Positions 16,991 through 25,544 are shown, counted from the first letter of the stretch. The stretch is 64,000 nucleotides of DNA from Flavobacteriales bacterium (GCA_016700415.1 CP065018.1:3292001-3356000), one strand, 5' to 3'. Notes: a model not told the origin generated them from the sequence alone. Numbers and translations: made by a program.

Positions 16991-18520
16991 TCAGTGTCCA
17001 CCCAGCCGCGCCAGTTTGGCCATCAATGAGTCCACCGGAAGACCAGCTCCGACCACGAGGTGCAACATGGGGTCGCCGGTTCCGACAGCCGTCACATTGA
17101 GCCCTCCGTCACTGGCCTTGGCCCAGAACTCCGGGTCCCCGTCCACCACCAATATCCTTTCCCGGTGCAGCTGGGACTCCTCTTCTACACGCCATGCCCG
17201 CCTGTCCCCACCGGGCATGTATGTGAGGGGCAACCCGGGCTCGCAGACCGGGCAGCCCATGTACAGGAAATAGGCCTGCCCTGCGTTGGAGGCACGGACC
17301 ACGACGATCACATCCGCTGAGGTCTCCCGGGCATACCGCTCCAGCATACGGCATCGTTCGCGCAGGGTGGACACCTTTTCCATGTAGATCGGAGCGCCCT
17401 TGGGATCCGAAAGAGCTTCCGCCCAGACCATGGACGCGCGTTCGTTGCGCAGCGTGAAGGTCACCACCGAGGCCAAGGCGATGGTGAGCATGAAGGCTGA
17501 TCGCAGTCGCCCGAACGGCCCCAACTGTGCTATGGCCCAGCCTAGAAGGAGGGGGACGGCCAGGAACATCCGCGACAAGGGGAACAGAATGGACATGGTG
17601 CCGTCGTGGATCTTCGCAAAGCCGAACGAGATAAGGATGGTGAGCAAAGCAGCGACGATGGCCCAAGCGGCGGTATTGTTGCCTCTCCGGAACAACACCA
17701 CCATGAGGCCGGCGAGGAGCCACAGCACCAGATGCCCGTTCGGCCACCAGAGCGGGCACAGCCACGCGAAATGGGCGTTCAGCCGGGAAAGCGCCTCCGG
17801 GATGAGGCTTGCATGAAAGACCATTCGCCAGTCGAAGACGGTATGGGCCACCTGCTCGGGCCGTGCGGAATAGAAGTGCATCGACCACCACGAGAACAAG
17901 AGGACCGGAAGCGCCCCACATCCGGCCCAAAACCATTGGCGGTGATCTTTTGCGGACCGGAGCAGGAAGAATGTGCCGAACGCCGCCACGCCCACCAAAG
18001 CGTTCATGTTCACGAAAGCGGCAACGGCCAGCACGGCGCCGATAAGGGCGGAACGTTTTGCCGAAGGGTGCATACCCGCCACCCAAGGGTAGAGCGCGAG
18101 AATGGCGAGGCCGTTCAGGTTGGTGAACTGGAGCCCGTGCTCCACGGGAAGCAGGACGGGAATGGCTGCGATAAAAATGGCGGCAACAAGGTTTGCGCGG
18201 CGGTATTCGAACAAGGCGAACGACCAAAAGGGCAGCATCGCAAGAACCGCCATAACCACGGGCACTGCCACGATGGGATCGGCACCGAGGCGTACAAAGG
18301 GTGCGGCCAGCAAGGCTTCCAGCATCACGCCATAATCCTGGCCATAGAAGAACGGCTCGTGGAACACGCCTTGTGCGTAGTCCCTGGCGGCCGTCCAGAC
18401 CACGGTAAGGTCATCGCTGGCATAGCCGATGGTGATGGCCAGCAGATGAAACCGGTCCAATATGCCGAGCAGGACGACACCCCAGAAGACGGCCTTGGCG
18501 GCGCGGTCAGAGCGATCCAT
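16991..18520 (-). CDS. Polytopic membrane protein, GT-C glycosyltransferase-like
   Basis: This is a 509-residue protein with about 11 hydrophobic helices and a soluble C-terminal domain (about 370-509). The first extracytoplasmic loop contains YASDDLTVVWTAARDYAQG, and the paired Asp plus the aromatic/Gly-rich continuation is the arrangement seen in GT-C enzymes such as ArnT/PMT, which use polyprenyl-phosphate sugars. No closer family is recognised, so the sugar and acceptor are unknown. Its start overlaps the end of miaA by 14 bases, so it is probably read from the same transcript. A later gene at 30643 encodes a clearer GT39 enzyme. Confidence 0.55.
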   Translation of the reverse strand: MDRSDRAAKAVFWGVVLLGILDRFHLLAITIGYASDDLTVVWTAARDYAQGVFHEPFFYGQDYGVMLEALLAAPFVRLGADPIVAVPVVMAVLAMLPFWSFALFEYRRANLVAAIFIAAIPVLLPVEHGLQFTNLNGLAILALYPWVAGMHPSAKRSALIGAVLAVAAFVNMNALVGVAAFGTFFLLRSAKDHRQWFWAGCGALPVLLFSWWSMHFYSARPEQVAHTVFDWRMVFHASLIPEALSRLNAHFAWLCPLWWPNGHLVLWLLAGLMVVLFRRGNNTAAWAIVAALLTILISFGFAKIHDGTMSILFPLSRMFLAVPLLLGWAIAQLGPFGRLRSAFMLTIALASVVTFTLRNERASMVWAEALSDPKGAPIYMEKVSTLRERCRMLERYARETSADVIVVVRASNAGQAYFLYMGCPVCEPGLPLTYMPGGDRRAWRVEEESQLHRERILVVDGDPEFWAKASDGGLNVTAVGTGDPMLHLVVGAGLPVDSLMAKLARLGGH

Positions 18521-19412
18521 GGATGAGTTGCTTGATCCGCTCCAGGTCTTCAGGTCCGGCCCACTTCCACGCCTTTTCCCGTCGCAGCCATGTCATCTGC
18601 CGCTTGGCGTAGTTGCGGGTATGCTGCTTGATCAGCTCGATCACTTCCTCGCGGGAAAGCTTACCGTCAAAGTGCTCGAAGAACTCGCGGTAGCCCACGG
18701 TGCGTAAGGCGTTCAACTCACGGTGGGGCAGGAGGGAGCGCACTTCTTCCTCCAGTCCGTCGGCGATCATCTGGTCCACCCGGGCATCGATGTTGGCGTA
18801 GAGTTCAGTGCGTGGCACGTCCATGGCAATGCGCAGCACCCGGATGTCCGTGCGTTGGCGATGGCCCTTGTGCTGGGCACTGAACGGTTTCCCGCTCACT
18901 ATGCAGACCTCCAAGGCACGGATCACCCGTTGCGGGTTGTTGCGGTCGATCACGGTGGAAATGGTGGGGTCCAAGCGGTCCAGTTCGGCGAGCAGGTCCG
19001 GGAGTCCGTGCTGTTGGAAGCGGTGCTGCAATTTTTCGCGCACGGCATGGTCCGCCATCGGCATCGGGTCCAGACCGTTGCAGAAGGCATCGAGATAAAG
19101 GCCGCTGCCGCCTACGAGCACCGCGATGCCGTGATCGCCCAATAGCTCCTGTAGAACAGGTTCAGCCTGCCGCGCGAACTCGCCCGCGCTCCATGTTTGG
19201 TTCAGCTCCAAGTGGCCGAGAAAGTGGTGCTTCACGCCCAGCAATTCCTCTTCCGAGGGCCGCGCCGTCCCGATGCGCATGGCCCGGTAGAACTGGCGCG
19301 AATCCCCGCTGATCACCTCGGTGCCGAAGTGCTTGGCCATGCTGGCCGCAACTTTGGTCTTTCCGCTCGCCGTGGGGCCGCCGATCACCACCAGCAGGCC
19401 GTTGGCGCTCAT
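18507..19412 (-). CDS. miaA: tRNA dimethylallyltransferase MiaA
   Basis: MiaA adds a dimethylallyl group to N6 of A37 in tRNAs that read codons beginning with U, including the tRNA-Leu(TAA) type encoded in this window. The start at 19412 gives MSANGLLVVIGGPTASGKTK with P-loop GPTASGKT (12-19); family motifs ISGDSRQFYRAM and GSGLYLDAF follow, and the C terminus has RNYAKRQMTWLRR. At 301 residues the length is standard. A longer in-frame reading to 19649 is Arg-rich shadow sequence and rejected. The start overlaps the upstream stop as ATGA. Confidence 0.95.
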   Translation of the reverse strand: MSANGLLVVIGGPTASGKTKVAASMAKHFGTEVISGDSRQFYRAMRIGTARPSEEELLGVKHHFLGHLELNQTWSAGEFARQAEPVLQELLGDHGIAVLVGGSGLYLDAFCNGLDPMPMADHAVREKLQHRFQQHGLPDLLAELDRLDPTISTVIDRNNPQRVIRALEVCIVSGKPFSAQHKGHRQRTDIRVLRIAMDVPRTELYANIDARVDQMIADGLEEEVRSLLPHRELNALRTVGYREFFEHFDGKLSREEVIELIKQHTRNYAKRQMTWLRREKAWKWAGPEDLERIKQLIHGSL

Positions 19413-19960
19413 TGATACTCCTCGCCAAGGTCGTCCACGCTGCCGCCGTACATGTCGTCCTCGTCGTCGCCCTCCTCCTCGGAATAGTGGTCGTGATCCT
19501 CGGCCTCGGAAGCGTCGAACGGATCCTCCTTCAGCAGGTCGTTCCGCGAATGCTCGTCCGGTGCCTTGCCCACGCTCATGGAAACACGGGGATAGGTGAG
19601 GGCGGGGTCGGGATCGCCGGTGGCGATGCGTTCCACCAGGAACATCCACATGTGCAGGAAGTCATAGGCGTACACAAATCGCTGGTCAGGGTCACGGATG
19701 TGGTCGCCCACCTCAACCTCGTGCATCAGCAGTGGCACTTTTCCTTCCTCCGCAAAGCCCATGTCCGCCAACGGGACCTCCGTGCCTTTGCTCCATTCGG
19801 CATCGCTCACATAGAAGCACGCCATTTCATCGCCCTTGAACCCGAAAGCCTCCTTGATGGCCTGTTGAAACTCCAGGAAAGTCTGGCCGGAACCGATCTC
19901 GATGTCTCGGAACGCCTCGCTTTCGTCGTCGATCAGTACACGGAACCGGTAGATGAGCAT
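19409..19960 (-). CDS. pRiA4b ORF-3 / IS1096-passenger-like protein
   Basis: The 183-residue soluble protein begins MLIYRFRVLIDDESEAFRDIEIGSGQTFLEFQQAI. This is the hallmark of the family named after plasmid pRiA4b ORF-3 and the passenger protein of IS1096, which has a ubiquitin-like beta-grasp start. The C-terminal 45 residues are extremely acidic (EAEDHDHYSEEEGDDEDD) and probably disordered. Despite the family name no transposase or insertion-sequence ends are present, and the gene is coupled to miaA by ATGA, so it behaves as a resident housekeeping gene of unknown function. Confidence 0.8.
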   Translation of the reverse strand: MLIYRFRVLIDDESEAFRDIEIGSGQTFLEFQQAIKEAFGFKGDEMACFYVSDAEWSKGTEVPLADMGFAEEGKVPLLMHEVEVGDHIRDPDQRFVYAYDFLHMWMFLVERIATGDPDPALTYPRVSMSVGKAPDEHSRNDLLKEDPFDASEAEDHDHYSEEEGDDEDDMYGGSVDDLGEEYQ

Positions 19961-20047
19961 GGGAAGCGGGAATTGTAATGAGAACCGATAGAGAACGCGA
20001 ATGTAACGGGAGAGTTCAGAGGGGTGATCGGTGGATGGTGATTAGTG

Positions 20048-20065
20048 CCCCGATGCATATCGGGG
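20048..20065. repeat. Short palindrome CCCCGAT-N4-ATCGGGG
   Basis: A perfect 7-bp stem closes on loop GCAT. The same type of palindrome (CCCGAT-GAAT-ATCGGG) occurs inside the GT39 gene at 31560-31575. Confidence 0.7.
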
Positions 20066-20084
20066 GGACGTTCTCCGACACACG

Positions 20085-20110
20085 GACTCCCGACTCAAGA
20101 CTCCCGACTC
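20085..20110. repeat. Heptamer repeat (GACTCCC) overlapping the end of cca
   Basis: Units GACTCCC, GACTCAA, GACTCCC and GACTC follow one another with period 7. Read on the minus strand they encode the last residues of Cca (SRES) and its TGA stop (20095-20097). A related array occurs at 25958-26012. Confidence 0.75.
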
Positions 20111-21591
20111 TTTTCAGTCTTCCCGGAATTCGGAGGCGCTTCCATTCCTTTCGCCATCGTCAACCCAAGCTTCGCGCCCTCTTCCAGCATCACCGGCCAG
20201 GCGGCGGCTTTGTCGTTATGCACCTTGCCGTCCAGGATCGCGTCCTTGATCACCGTCTTGATATCACCGATCTTTTTACAAGGCGCAATGTTGAAGGCGC
20301 GCATGATGTCCTCGCCGGTGATCGGCGGTTGGAAATTGCGCACGTGGTCCTTCTCTTCCACCTCCTTCATCTTCTGTAGCACCACCTCGTAGTTGGCTAA
20401 GTAGCGCTTCTTCTTCGCCTCGTTTTTACTGGTGATGTCGGCCTGGCAGAGGATCATCAGGGCGTCGATGTCGTCGCCAGCGTCGAACAGCAGACGGCGT
20501 ACCGCGCTGTCCGTCACAATGTCTTTGGTGAGCGCGATGGGGCGGAGATGCAGCAGCACGAGGTTCTTCACGAAGCGCATTTGGTCGTCCAACGGCAGCT
20601 TCAGGCGGCGGAAAATGCCCGGCACCATGCGCGCGCCCTTGTCCTCATGCCCGTGGAAGGTCCAGCCGTGGCCGGCCTCGAAGCGCTTGGTCTTCGGCTT
20701 GGCGATGTCGTGCAGGATCGCCGCCCAGCGCAGCCAGAGGTCGTCGCTCTTCTCCGCCACATTGTCCAATACCTGCAACGTGTGGTAGAAGTTGTCCTTG
20801 TGACCGATGCCGTGCTTCTCCTCGGCGCCTTGCAGCTCGATCATCTCCGGGAAGAAGCGCACCAGCAAGCCGCTGCTCAACAGGAGCTTGAAACCGATGC
20901 TGGGCACTTTCGCCAGAATGATCTTGTTCAGCTCGGTGTGGATCCGTTCCGCACTGATGATGTCCAAGCGTTCGGCGTTGCGCTCGATGGCCTCGAAGGT
21001 GGGCACATCGATGAAGAAGCCGAGCTGCGTGGCGAAGCGGATGGCGCGCAGCATCCGCAGCGGGTCGTCGCTGAAGGTGACGTCCGGCGCCAGGGGTGTG
21101 CGGATGACGCCGCTCTCGAGGTCGCGCACGCCATCGAACGGATCGATGAGCTGGCCACGGTCCTCCGCATTGAGCGAGATCGCCAGCGCATTAATGGTGA
21201 AATCGCGGCGCTCTTGGTCGTCTTGGATGCTGCCCGGCACCACTTCCGGCTTGCGGCTGTTGCGGCTGTAGCTCTCCTTGCGCGCCCCCACGAACTCCAC
21301 CTGCACATCGTCAAGCATGAACATGGCCGTCCCGAAATTCTTGAAGACATGCACATGGCCCGCGTCCAACTCCTTCGCCACGGCCTCTGCGTACGCGATG
21401 CCGTTGCCTTCGGTCACGATATCGATGTCCTTGCACGGCCTTCCGAGCAGCAGGTCGCGCACGTATCCGCCGATGGCATAGGCTTTCACGCCCATGCGCG
21501 CGGCCACGAGTTCCGCGGCTTGGAACAGCGGTTGGACCAGCACACCGACTATGCGGTCCGGGTCCACGGTATGTTCGCTTTGTGTGGTCAC
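20095..21591 (-). CDS. cca: tRNA nucleotidyltransferase (CCA-adding) with HD domain
   Basis: This class II CCA enzyme builds or repairs the 3' CCA of tRNAs; both tRNA genes here lack encoded CCA and so depend on it. The head domain shows GGYVRDLLLGRPCKDIDIV, with the GG and catalytic DxD. ERRDFTINALAI and the RMLRAIRFA helix follow, then an HD domain with HKDNFYHTLQVLDNV and AAILHDIAKP. I prefer the GTG at 21591 (498 residues): a TATTTTCG box for this strand lies at 21641-21648, so the ATG at 21711 would be upstream of the promoter and only 18 bases from the divergent deaminase start. The final residues are encoded by a GACTC heptamer array. Confidence 0.9.
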   Translation of the reverse strand: MTTQSEHTVDPDRIVGVLVQPLFQAAELVAARMGVKAYAIGGYVRDLLLGRPCKDIDIVTEGNGIAYAEAVAKELDAGHVHVFKNFGTAMFMLDDVQVEFVGARKESYSRNSRKPEVVPGSIQDDQERRDFTINALAISLNAEDRGQLIDPFDGVRDLESGVIRTPLAPDVTFSDDPLRMLRAIRFATQLGFFIDVPTFEAIERNAERLDIISAERIHTELNKIILAKVPSIGFKLLLSSGLLVRFFPEMIELQGAEEKHGIGHKDNFYHTLQVLDNVAEKSDDLWLRWAAILHDIAKPKTKRFEAGHGWTFHGHEDKGARMVPGIFRRLKLPLDDQMRFVKNLVLLHLRPIALTKDIVTDSAVRRLLFDAGDDIDALMILCQADITSKNEAKKKRYLANYEVVLQKMKEVEEKDHVRNFQPPITGEDIMRAFNIAPCKKIGDIKTVIKDAILDGKVHNDKAAAWPVMLEEGAKLGLTMAKGMEAPPNSGKTEKSRES

Positions 21592-21640
21592 GTTGAAAAG
21601 GCGTTCCGTTGAACGGGCCCACACCTGCGGCGGGCAGGCG

Positions 21641-21648
21641 CGAAAATA
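21641..21648 (-). promoter_or_regulatory. Probable -7 element for cca
   Basis: On the minus strand the bases read TATTTTCG, the C variant of TAnnTTTG seen before many genes here. It lies 50 bases upstream of the preferred GTG start of cca. Confidence 0.45.
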
Positions 21649-21674
21649 GGGCTGTTGGAATAGTTTATAGCCGG

Positions 21675-21682
21675 TACACTTG
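21675..21682 (+). promoter_or_regulatory. Possible -7 element for the deaminase gene
   Basis: TACACTTG resembles TAnnTTTG with one mismatch and lies 47 bases before the deaminase ATG at 21729. Confidence 0.35.
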
Positions 21683-21728
21683 CACTGCGCGAGCATCTGG
21701 AACGCGTTCACCCCGAAGATCGAACACC

Positions 21729-22160
21729 ATGGACGAATTCATGCAAGCCGCCATAGATGAGGCGCGCAAGGGCCTGGAGGAGGGCGGCATCCCCATCGGC
21801 TCCGCACTGGTGAAGGACGGAAAGCTGGTCGCCAGCGGGCGAAATAAGCGGGTACAGGAGAAGAACCCCATCCTGCACGGCGAAATGGACTGCCTGAACA
21901 ACGCGGGCCGCATCGGCAGCTACAAGGGCACCGTGATCTACTCCACGCTGATGCCGTGCTACATGTGCGCGGGCACCATCGTGCAATTCAAGATCCCTAA
22001 GGTGATCGTGGGCGAGAGCCGCACCTTCCCAGGCGCTCGCAAATTCATGGAGGAGCACGGCGTGGAGGTGGTCGACCTCGACCTGCCGGAATGCGTGAAG
22101 ATGATGGAGGACTTCATCGCGGTGAAGCCGGAGCTGTGGAACGAGGATATCGGGGAGTAG
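21729..22160 (+). CDS. Yeast-type cytosine deaminase / nucleoside deaminase
   Basis: This is a 143-residue zinc deaminase of the cytidine-deaminase superfamily. The zinc site is H50-x-E52 (LHGEMDCLNNAGRI) with C77 and C80 (TLMPCYMCAG). The resemblance to Saccharomyces Fcy1, recalled from its sequence, runs end to end: similar length, a GGIPIG entry motif, IPKVIVGE, and an almost identical C terminus (WNEDIGE against WFEDIGE). Fcy1 deaminates cytosine to uracil in pyrimidine salvage, and the same reaction is the likeliest here. It lacks the features of TadA, which acts on tRNA. The start ATG follows CGAACACC. It is divergent from cca and convergent with the GT9 gene. Confidence 0.8.
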   Translation: MDEFMQAAIDEARKGLEEGGIPIGSALVKDGKLVASGRNKRVQEKNPILHGEMDCLNNAGRIGSYKGTVIYSTLMPCYMCAGTIVQFKIPKVIVGESRTFPGARKFMEEHGVEVVDLDLPECVKMMEDFIAVKPELWNEDIGE

Positions 22161-22173
22161 GCGGATCGATGGA

Positions 22174-23283
22174 TCAACCGATCACTTGATGGTCAGCGAT
22201 CTCCCACGCACACTTGAAATGCCCCTCCGGGCAAGCCTTGTAGCCGTGTAGCCCACAGGGGCGGCAATACAGCGACTCAGCCCGATCCACGATACGGCCG
22301 TTGGCGTTCAACGGTCCGAAACCGAAAGCCGGTATGGTGCTGCAGAAGACCGCTGTTACTGGGGCGTTCATGGCGCTGGCGATGTGCATCGGGGCACTGT
22401 CGTTCACGTAGTTCATCGCGGCGCCTTCCATCAATGCGGCCGTGCCGAGCAGTGAAAGCTTTCCGGCCAGCACCTCGCCACGTCCAGCCTCTTTCGCGAT
22501 GCGCTCACACAAGGGAATGTCGCCCGGTGCGCCGATGAGGAGGATGCGCCGGTCCGCAGGCAGGGCCTTGATCAGCGCGATCCACTTCTCAGCAGGCCAT
22601 TGCTTGGTGAACCAGACGGAAGCGGGTGCGATTGTGATGTATTGTCCCCACTCCTCCCGCAGGGTCTCCGCCTCGGGACCCTGCGGAATCATGGCTCCCG
22701 CAGGGTCCTCTGCGAGAGACCCTGCGGGAGTTTTTGAGGGTATTGTCTGATCGACATCACTGCGATCCTCCGCCGTAGGGTAAAGCTTCGGCAGCGGCCG
22801 CGAACCATCCGTCAAATGCGCGATCAGATCATTCAGCCGGTCCACTTCGTGGATGGTGACCGCGTCGCTTTTCACCGGTTGTTCTCGCAGTACTTTCGGC
22901 TCCGGGATCCGGTGCTTCACCTTCCGTGAGAACAGGAAGCTCAGCGGGTTCTTGTCGTAGCCGATGGTCTCCTTTCCGCCGGAAAGCGCCGTCATCAGTC
23001 CGGTGCTGAAGAAGCGCTGCGCGTTGATCACATGGTCGAAGCGCTGTTTGCGGAGTGTGCCGATCAGCTTGAACAGTGCGCGGGTCTTGCCTTGGCGCTT
23101 GTCCCAAACGTGAAGCGTTCGCAGGAAGGGATGGCCGGTGAAAAGTCCGTCATTGCCCTTGCGTACCACGAGGTCGATGGCCGCGTCCGGGTAGAAGGCA
23201 TGCAGCTTCTCCAGGATGCTGGTGGCCAGCACGGCGTCGCCTAAGAAGGCGGTCTGGATGATGAGGAACTGCTGCTGTGCCAT
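22174..23283 (-). CDS. Glycosyltransferase family 9 (heptosyltransferase-like)
   Basis: The 369-residue cytosolic or membrane-peripheral enzyme is expected to transfer heptose or a related sugar to lipopolysaccharide core. Two Rossmann-like halves are visible: FLIIQTAFLGDAVLATSILEKL at the start and ITIAPASVWFTKQWPAEKWIAL at residues 216-237, followed by the family's LIGAPGD and YVNDSAPMHIASAMNAPV donor-site motifs. The C terminus carries a Cys-rich stretch (CRPCGLHGYKACPEGHFKC) common in Bacteroidota members. Between the halves, residues about 185-210 are encoded by two adjacent DNA palindromes (22657-22730) that look like an in-frame repeat insertion in the interdomain linker. Confidence 0.88.
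   Translation of the reverse strand: MAQQQFLIIQTAFLGDAVLATSILEKLHAFYPDAAIDLVVRKGNDGLFTGHPFLRTLHVWDKRQGKTRALFKLIGTLRKQRFDHVINAQRFFSTGLMTALSGGKETIGYDKNPLSFLFSRKVKHRIPEPKVLREQPVKSDAVTIHEVDRLNDLIAHLTDGSRPLPKLYPTAEDRSDVDQTIPSKTPAGSLAEDPAGAMIPQGPEAETLREEWGQYITIAPASVWFTKQWPAEKWIALIKALPADRRILLIGAPGDIPLCERIAKEAGRGEVLAGKLSLLGTAALMEGAAMNYVNDSAPMHIASAMNAPVTAVFCSTIPAFGFGPLNANGRIVDRAESLYCRPCGLHGYKACPEGHFKCAWEIADHQVIG
22657..22730. repeat. Double palindromic repeat inside the GT9 coding sequence
   Basis: The first palindrome is CCGCAGGGTC (22657-22666) with GACCCTGCGG (22677-22686) around loop TCCGCCTCGG. The second is CTCCCGCAGGGTC (22695-22707) with GACCCTGCGGGAG (22718-22730). Both stems are perfect. 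The frame is kept, and the encoded peptide is Pro/Ala/Glu-rich. The 24 bases 22660-22683 recur exactly at 27932-27955. Confidence 0.85.
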
Positions 23284-23340
23284 GGCGGAAGCACCGCAAA
23301 GATGCTGTTCGGATCACAAGCTGGCGCAGGTAGCAGCCTT

Positions 23341-24462
23341 TCACGGAGTGAACGGTACGAACGCGGTGCCGTTCAACCTGTACAAACCCGCATTCTGTGT
23401 TCCGACCCAAAGCCCGCCTTGGTGGTCCTTGTAGATGCAGAAAAGCAAGGCTTTCGTATCGCCCTCCTCAAGGGGGAAACGCGTAAGGCTTTCTCCATCG
23501 CTGCGCCAGACGCCGTCATCGTATGTCACCATCCACATGTCCCCGTTGTCATCCTCCGTCATGGACAGGAAGTATGGGAACTCTGTTTTCTCGGAGGTTG
23601 CGCCTACACCGCTTTTTCGAGAATAGTCCACGAGGTTTGTACCGTTCACCATGGAACTGGTCGGCTGGATGGAATACTGATAGCGCGTGTTGCAGAACCA
23701 GAACATGCCATCCTCGTCCTCCAATATCGAGCGGATGCCGAATGAGCCGCCTTCGGGTGTGTCCGTCAATTGATTTTCATAGAGCCAACTGATGGATGTT
23801 CCGTCAAAGCGGCATGCACCGAGCGCCGCGGTTCCGAACCACATGTTGCCTTTGTGGTCCTTGTACATGGTGTAAATGCCGTAAGGGTCGAAGGCTGCCT
23901 GCGGGTATTGCGCATGGAATGTGTCGGCTTGCGCGGTCTTGGGGAATTCCAGGTGGTACAAGTGTTCGCCATCGTAGCGGTAGGGGCCGCGTTTGTTGTC
24001 CCAGCCCATGCGGAACCACAGGTCGTCCGGGCCCAGCTTCCACGCGTTCGGCGCTGTTCCGATCACTTCCAACGTGGTGAACTTCCGCCCATCGAATTTG
24101 CAGACCCCTTCCTGCGTGTCGAAGTAGAGGTTCCCGGACCGGTCCTCCTGGATCCCGAGCACGCTATTGCTGCAAAGCCCATGCTTCATTGTGAAACGGA
24201 CAAGGCTTTTCCCGTCGAATTTGTAGACGCCGTTTTCGCTACCCCCGAACCACATGGCATCATGCGAATCCTGGAACACGACCATCACTTTCGTGCCCGT
24301 GCTGGATACGGTATCGCCGCTTAGCATTGTTACTGGCGGATCAACTTGCGCTGCATTTTCACTTTTTGAGTTGTTCCCGGAGCAGGCCGCGAACGAAACC
24401 AACAGACCAAGAGTCAGTATTGGTTGGATCATTTGCTTTGCCTTTTTGCTGCGGTTTACCAT
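23341..24462 (-). CDS. Lipoprotein with regulator-propeller repeats
   Basis: The 373-residue lipoprotein (signal ending in LVSFAAC) is made largely of Reg_prop-type beta-propeller blades: repeated units of the form WFGGSENGVYKFDGKSLVRF, LYFDTQEGVCKFDGRKF, MWFGTAALGACRFDGTSI, MWMVTYDDGVWRSDGESL and LWVGTQNAGLYRLNGTAF. These blades normally form the sensor part of Bacteroidota hybrid two-component systems; here they stand alone with no kinase or transmembrane segment, so this is a surface or periplasmic binding protein of unknown ligand. It ends 57 bases before the GT9 gene on the same strand. Confidence 0.8.
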   Translation of the reverse strand: MVNRSKKAKQMIQPILTLGLLVSFAACSGNNSKSENAAQVDPPVTMLSGDTVSSTGTKVMVVFQDSHDAMWFGGSENGVYKFDGKSLVRFTMKHGLCSNSVLGIQEDRSGNLYFDTQEGVCKFDGRKFTTLEVIGTAPNAWKLGPDDLWFRMGWDNKRGPYRYDGEHLYHLEFPKTAQADTFHAQYPQAAFDPYGIYTMYKDHKGNMWFGTAALGACRFDGTSISWLYENQLTDTPEGGSFGIRSILEDEDGMFWFCNTRYQYSIQPTSSMVNGTNLVDYSRKSGVGATSEKTEFPYFLSMTEDDNGDMWMVTYDDGVWRSDGESLTRFPLEEGDTKALLFCIYKDHQGGLWVGTQNAGLYRLNGTAFVPFTP

Positions 24463-24500
24463 TAGAAAATGAATGTGATACCGCTCGGACCGGAACGCAT

Positions 24501-24527
24501 TTCTCCGCGTCTCTGCGCCTCTGCGTC
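24501..24527. repeat. CTCTGCG-type 8-mer repeat
   Basis: Degenerate units TTCTCCGCG, TCTCTGCGC and CTCTGCGTC follow one another just past the end of dapD. The same module is present at about 5541-5567. Confidence 0.65.
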
Positions 24528-24534
24528 GATCTCC

Positions 24535-25341
24535 TCACACCGCCACGTTATGCTCCCGCAACGCCTCGTTCAACGACGTCTTCCTGTCCGTGCTCTCCTT
24601 CCGCTGCCCGATTATCAATGCACAGGGCACACCGTATTCGCCGGCCGGGAATTTCTTCGGCAACGTCCCGGGAATAACCACTGAACGCGGCGGTACGTAG
24701 CCCCTCATCTCCTTCGGTTCCGGCCCGGAAACATCGATGATCTTCGTGCTTGCGGTGAGCACCACGTTCGCGCCCAGCACGGCCTCCTTGCCGATCCGGA
24801 CGCCTTCCACCACGATGGCACGTGAGCCGATGAAGGCACCGTCCTCGATGATCACCGGCGCGGCCTGTACAGGCTCCAAAACGCCGCCGATGCCCACACC
24901 TCCGCTGAGGTGGACGTGCTTGCCGATCTGCGCGCAACTGCCCACGGTGGCCCAGGTGTCCACCATCGTTCCCTCGTCCACGTAGGCCCCGATGTTCACA
25001 TAGCTCGGCATCAGGATCACGCCGGGTGCGAGGTAGCTTCCGTAGCGCGCGATGGCATGCGGCACCACGCGCACGCCCAGCTCGGCATAGCGGTGTTTCA
25101 AGGGGATCTTGTCATGGAATTCCAGCGGCCCGGCCTCCATGGTGATCATCTTCCGGATGGGGAAGTAGAGCAGCACGGCCTTCTTCACCCATTCGTTCAC
25201 CTTCCAGTCATCGCCTGCGGGTTCCGCCACGCGCAGTTCACCGCGGTCCAGGCGTTCGATCACCCCCTCAATGGCGAGGACCACCTCCTCGTCCGCCAAC
25301 ATGGCGCGGTCGTCCCAAGCCTTTTCGATCAATTCGTGCAT
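24535..25341 (-). CDS. dapD: Tetrahydrodipicolinate N-succinyltransferase
   Basis: DapD transfers succinyl from succinyl-CoA to tetrahydrodipicolinate in the succinylase branch of lysine and diaminopimelate synthesis. The 268-residue protein has the N-terminal helical domain and the left-handed beta-helix made of hexapeptide repeats: VILMPSYVNIGAYVDEGTMVDTWATVGSCAQIGKHVHLSGGVGIGGVLEP is typical and covers much of the active-site trimer interface (shown here in parts: SYVNIGAYVDEGTMVDTW, GKHVHLSGGVGIGGVLEP). Length and start (MHELIEKAWDDR) are standard. It is a single-gene unit with a short repeat immediately after its stop. Confidence 0.95.
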   Translation of the reverse strand: MHELIEKAWDDRAMLADEEVVLAIEGVIERLDRGELRVAEPAGDDWKVNEWVKKAVLLYFPIRKMITMEAGPLEFHDKIPLKHRYAELGVRVVPHAIARYGSYLAPGVILMPSYVNIGAYVDEGTMVDTWATVGSCAQIGKHVHLSGGVGIGGVLEPVQAAPVIIEDGAFIGSRAIVVEGVRIGKEAVLGANVVLTASTKIIDVSGPEPKEMRGYVPPRSVVIPGTLPKKFPAGEYGVPCALIIGQRKESTDRKTSLNEALREHNVAV

Positions 25342-25544
25342 GGGACAAAGATGGAAACGGATCGGTCGATCGGTCGATCAGCATTTCGACAAGCTCAATG
25401 ACCTGATCTGACAATCAGACATTTGGATCATCGGGACAAACCGTAACCGCCGACCTTTGCAATTGCATTACTTCGCATTCCATTCACTGATCAACTGGGC
25501 GTTCTGTGATCAGGTTATCGAGCGAAGCCGAGATACTGATCAAC

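Noticed and set aside
19409..19960. Insertion sequence, suggested by the IS1096-passenger family name
   Set aside because: No transposase, inverted ends or target duplication; the gene is coupled to miaA.
21711..21728. ATG at 21711 as start of cca
   Set aside because: It would place divergent start codons 18 bp apart and lies upstream of the likely -7 box at 21641-21648; the extra residues do not resemble the family.
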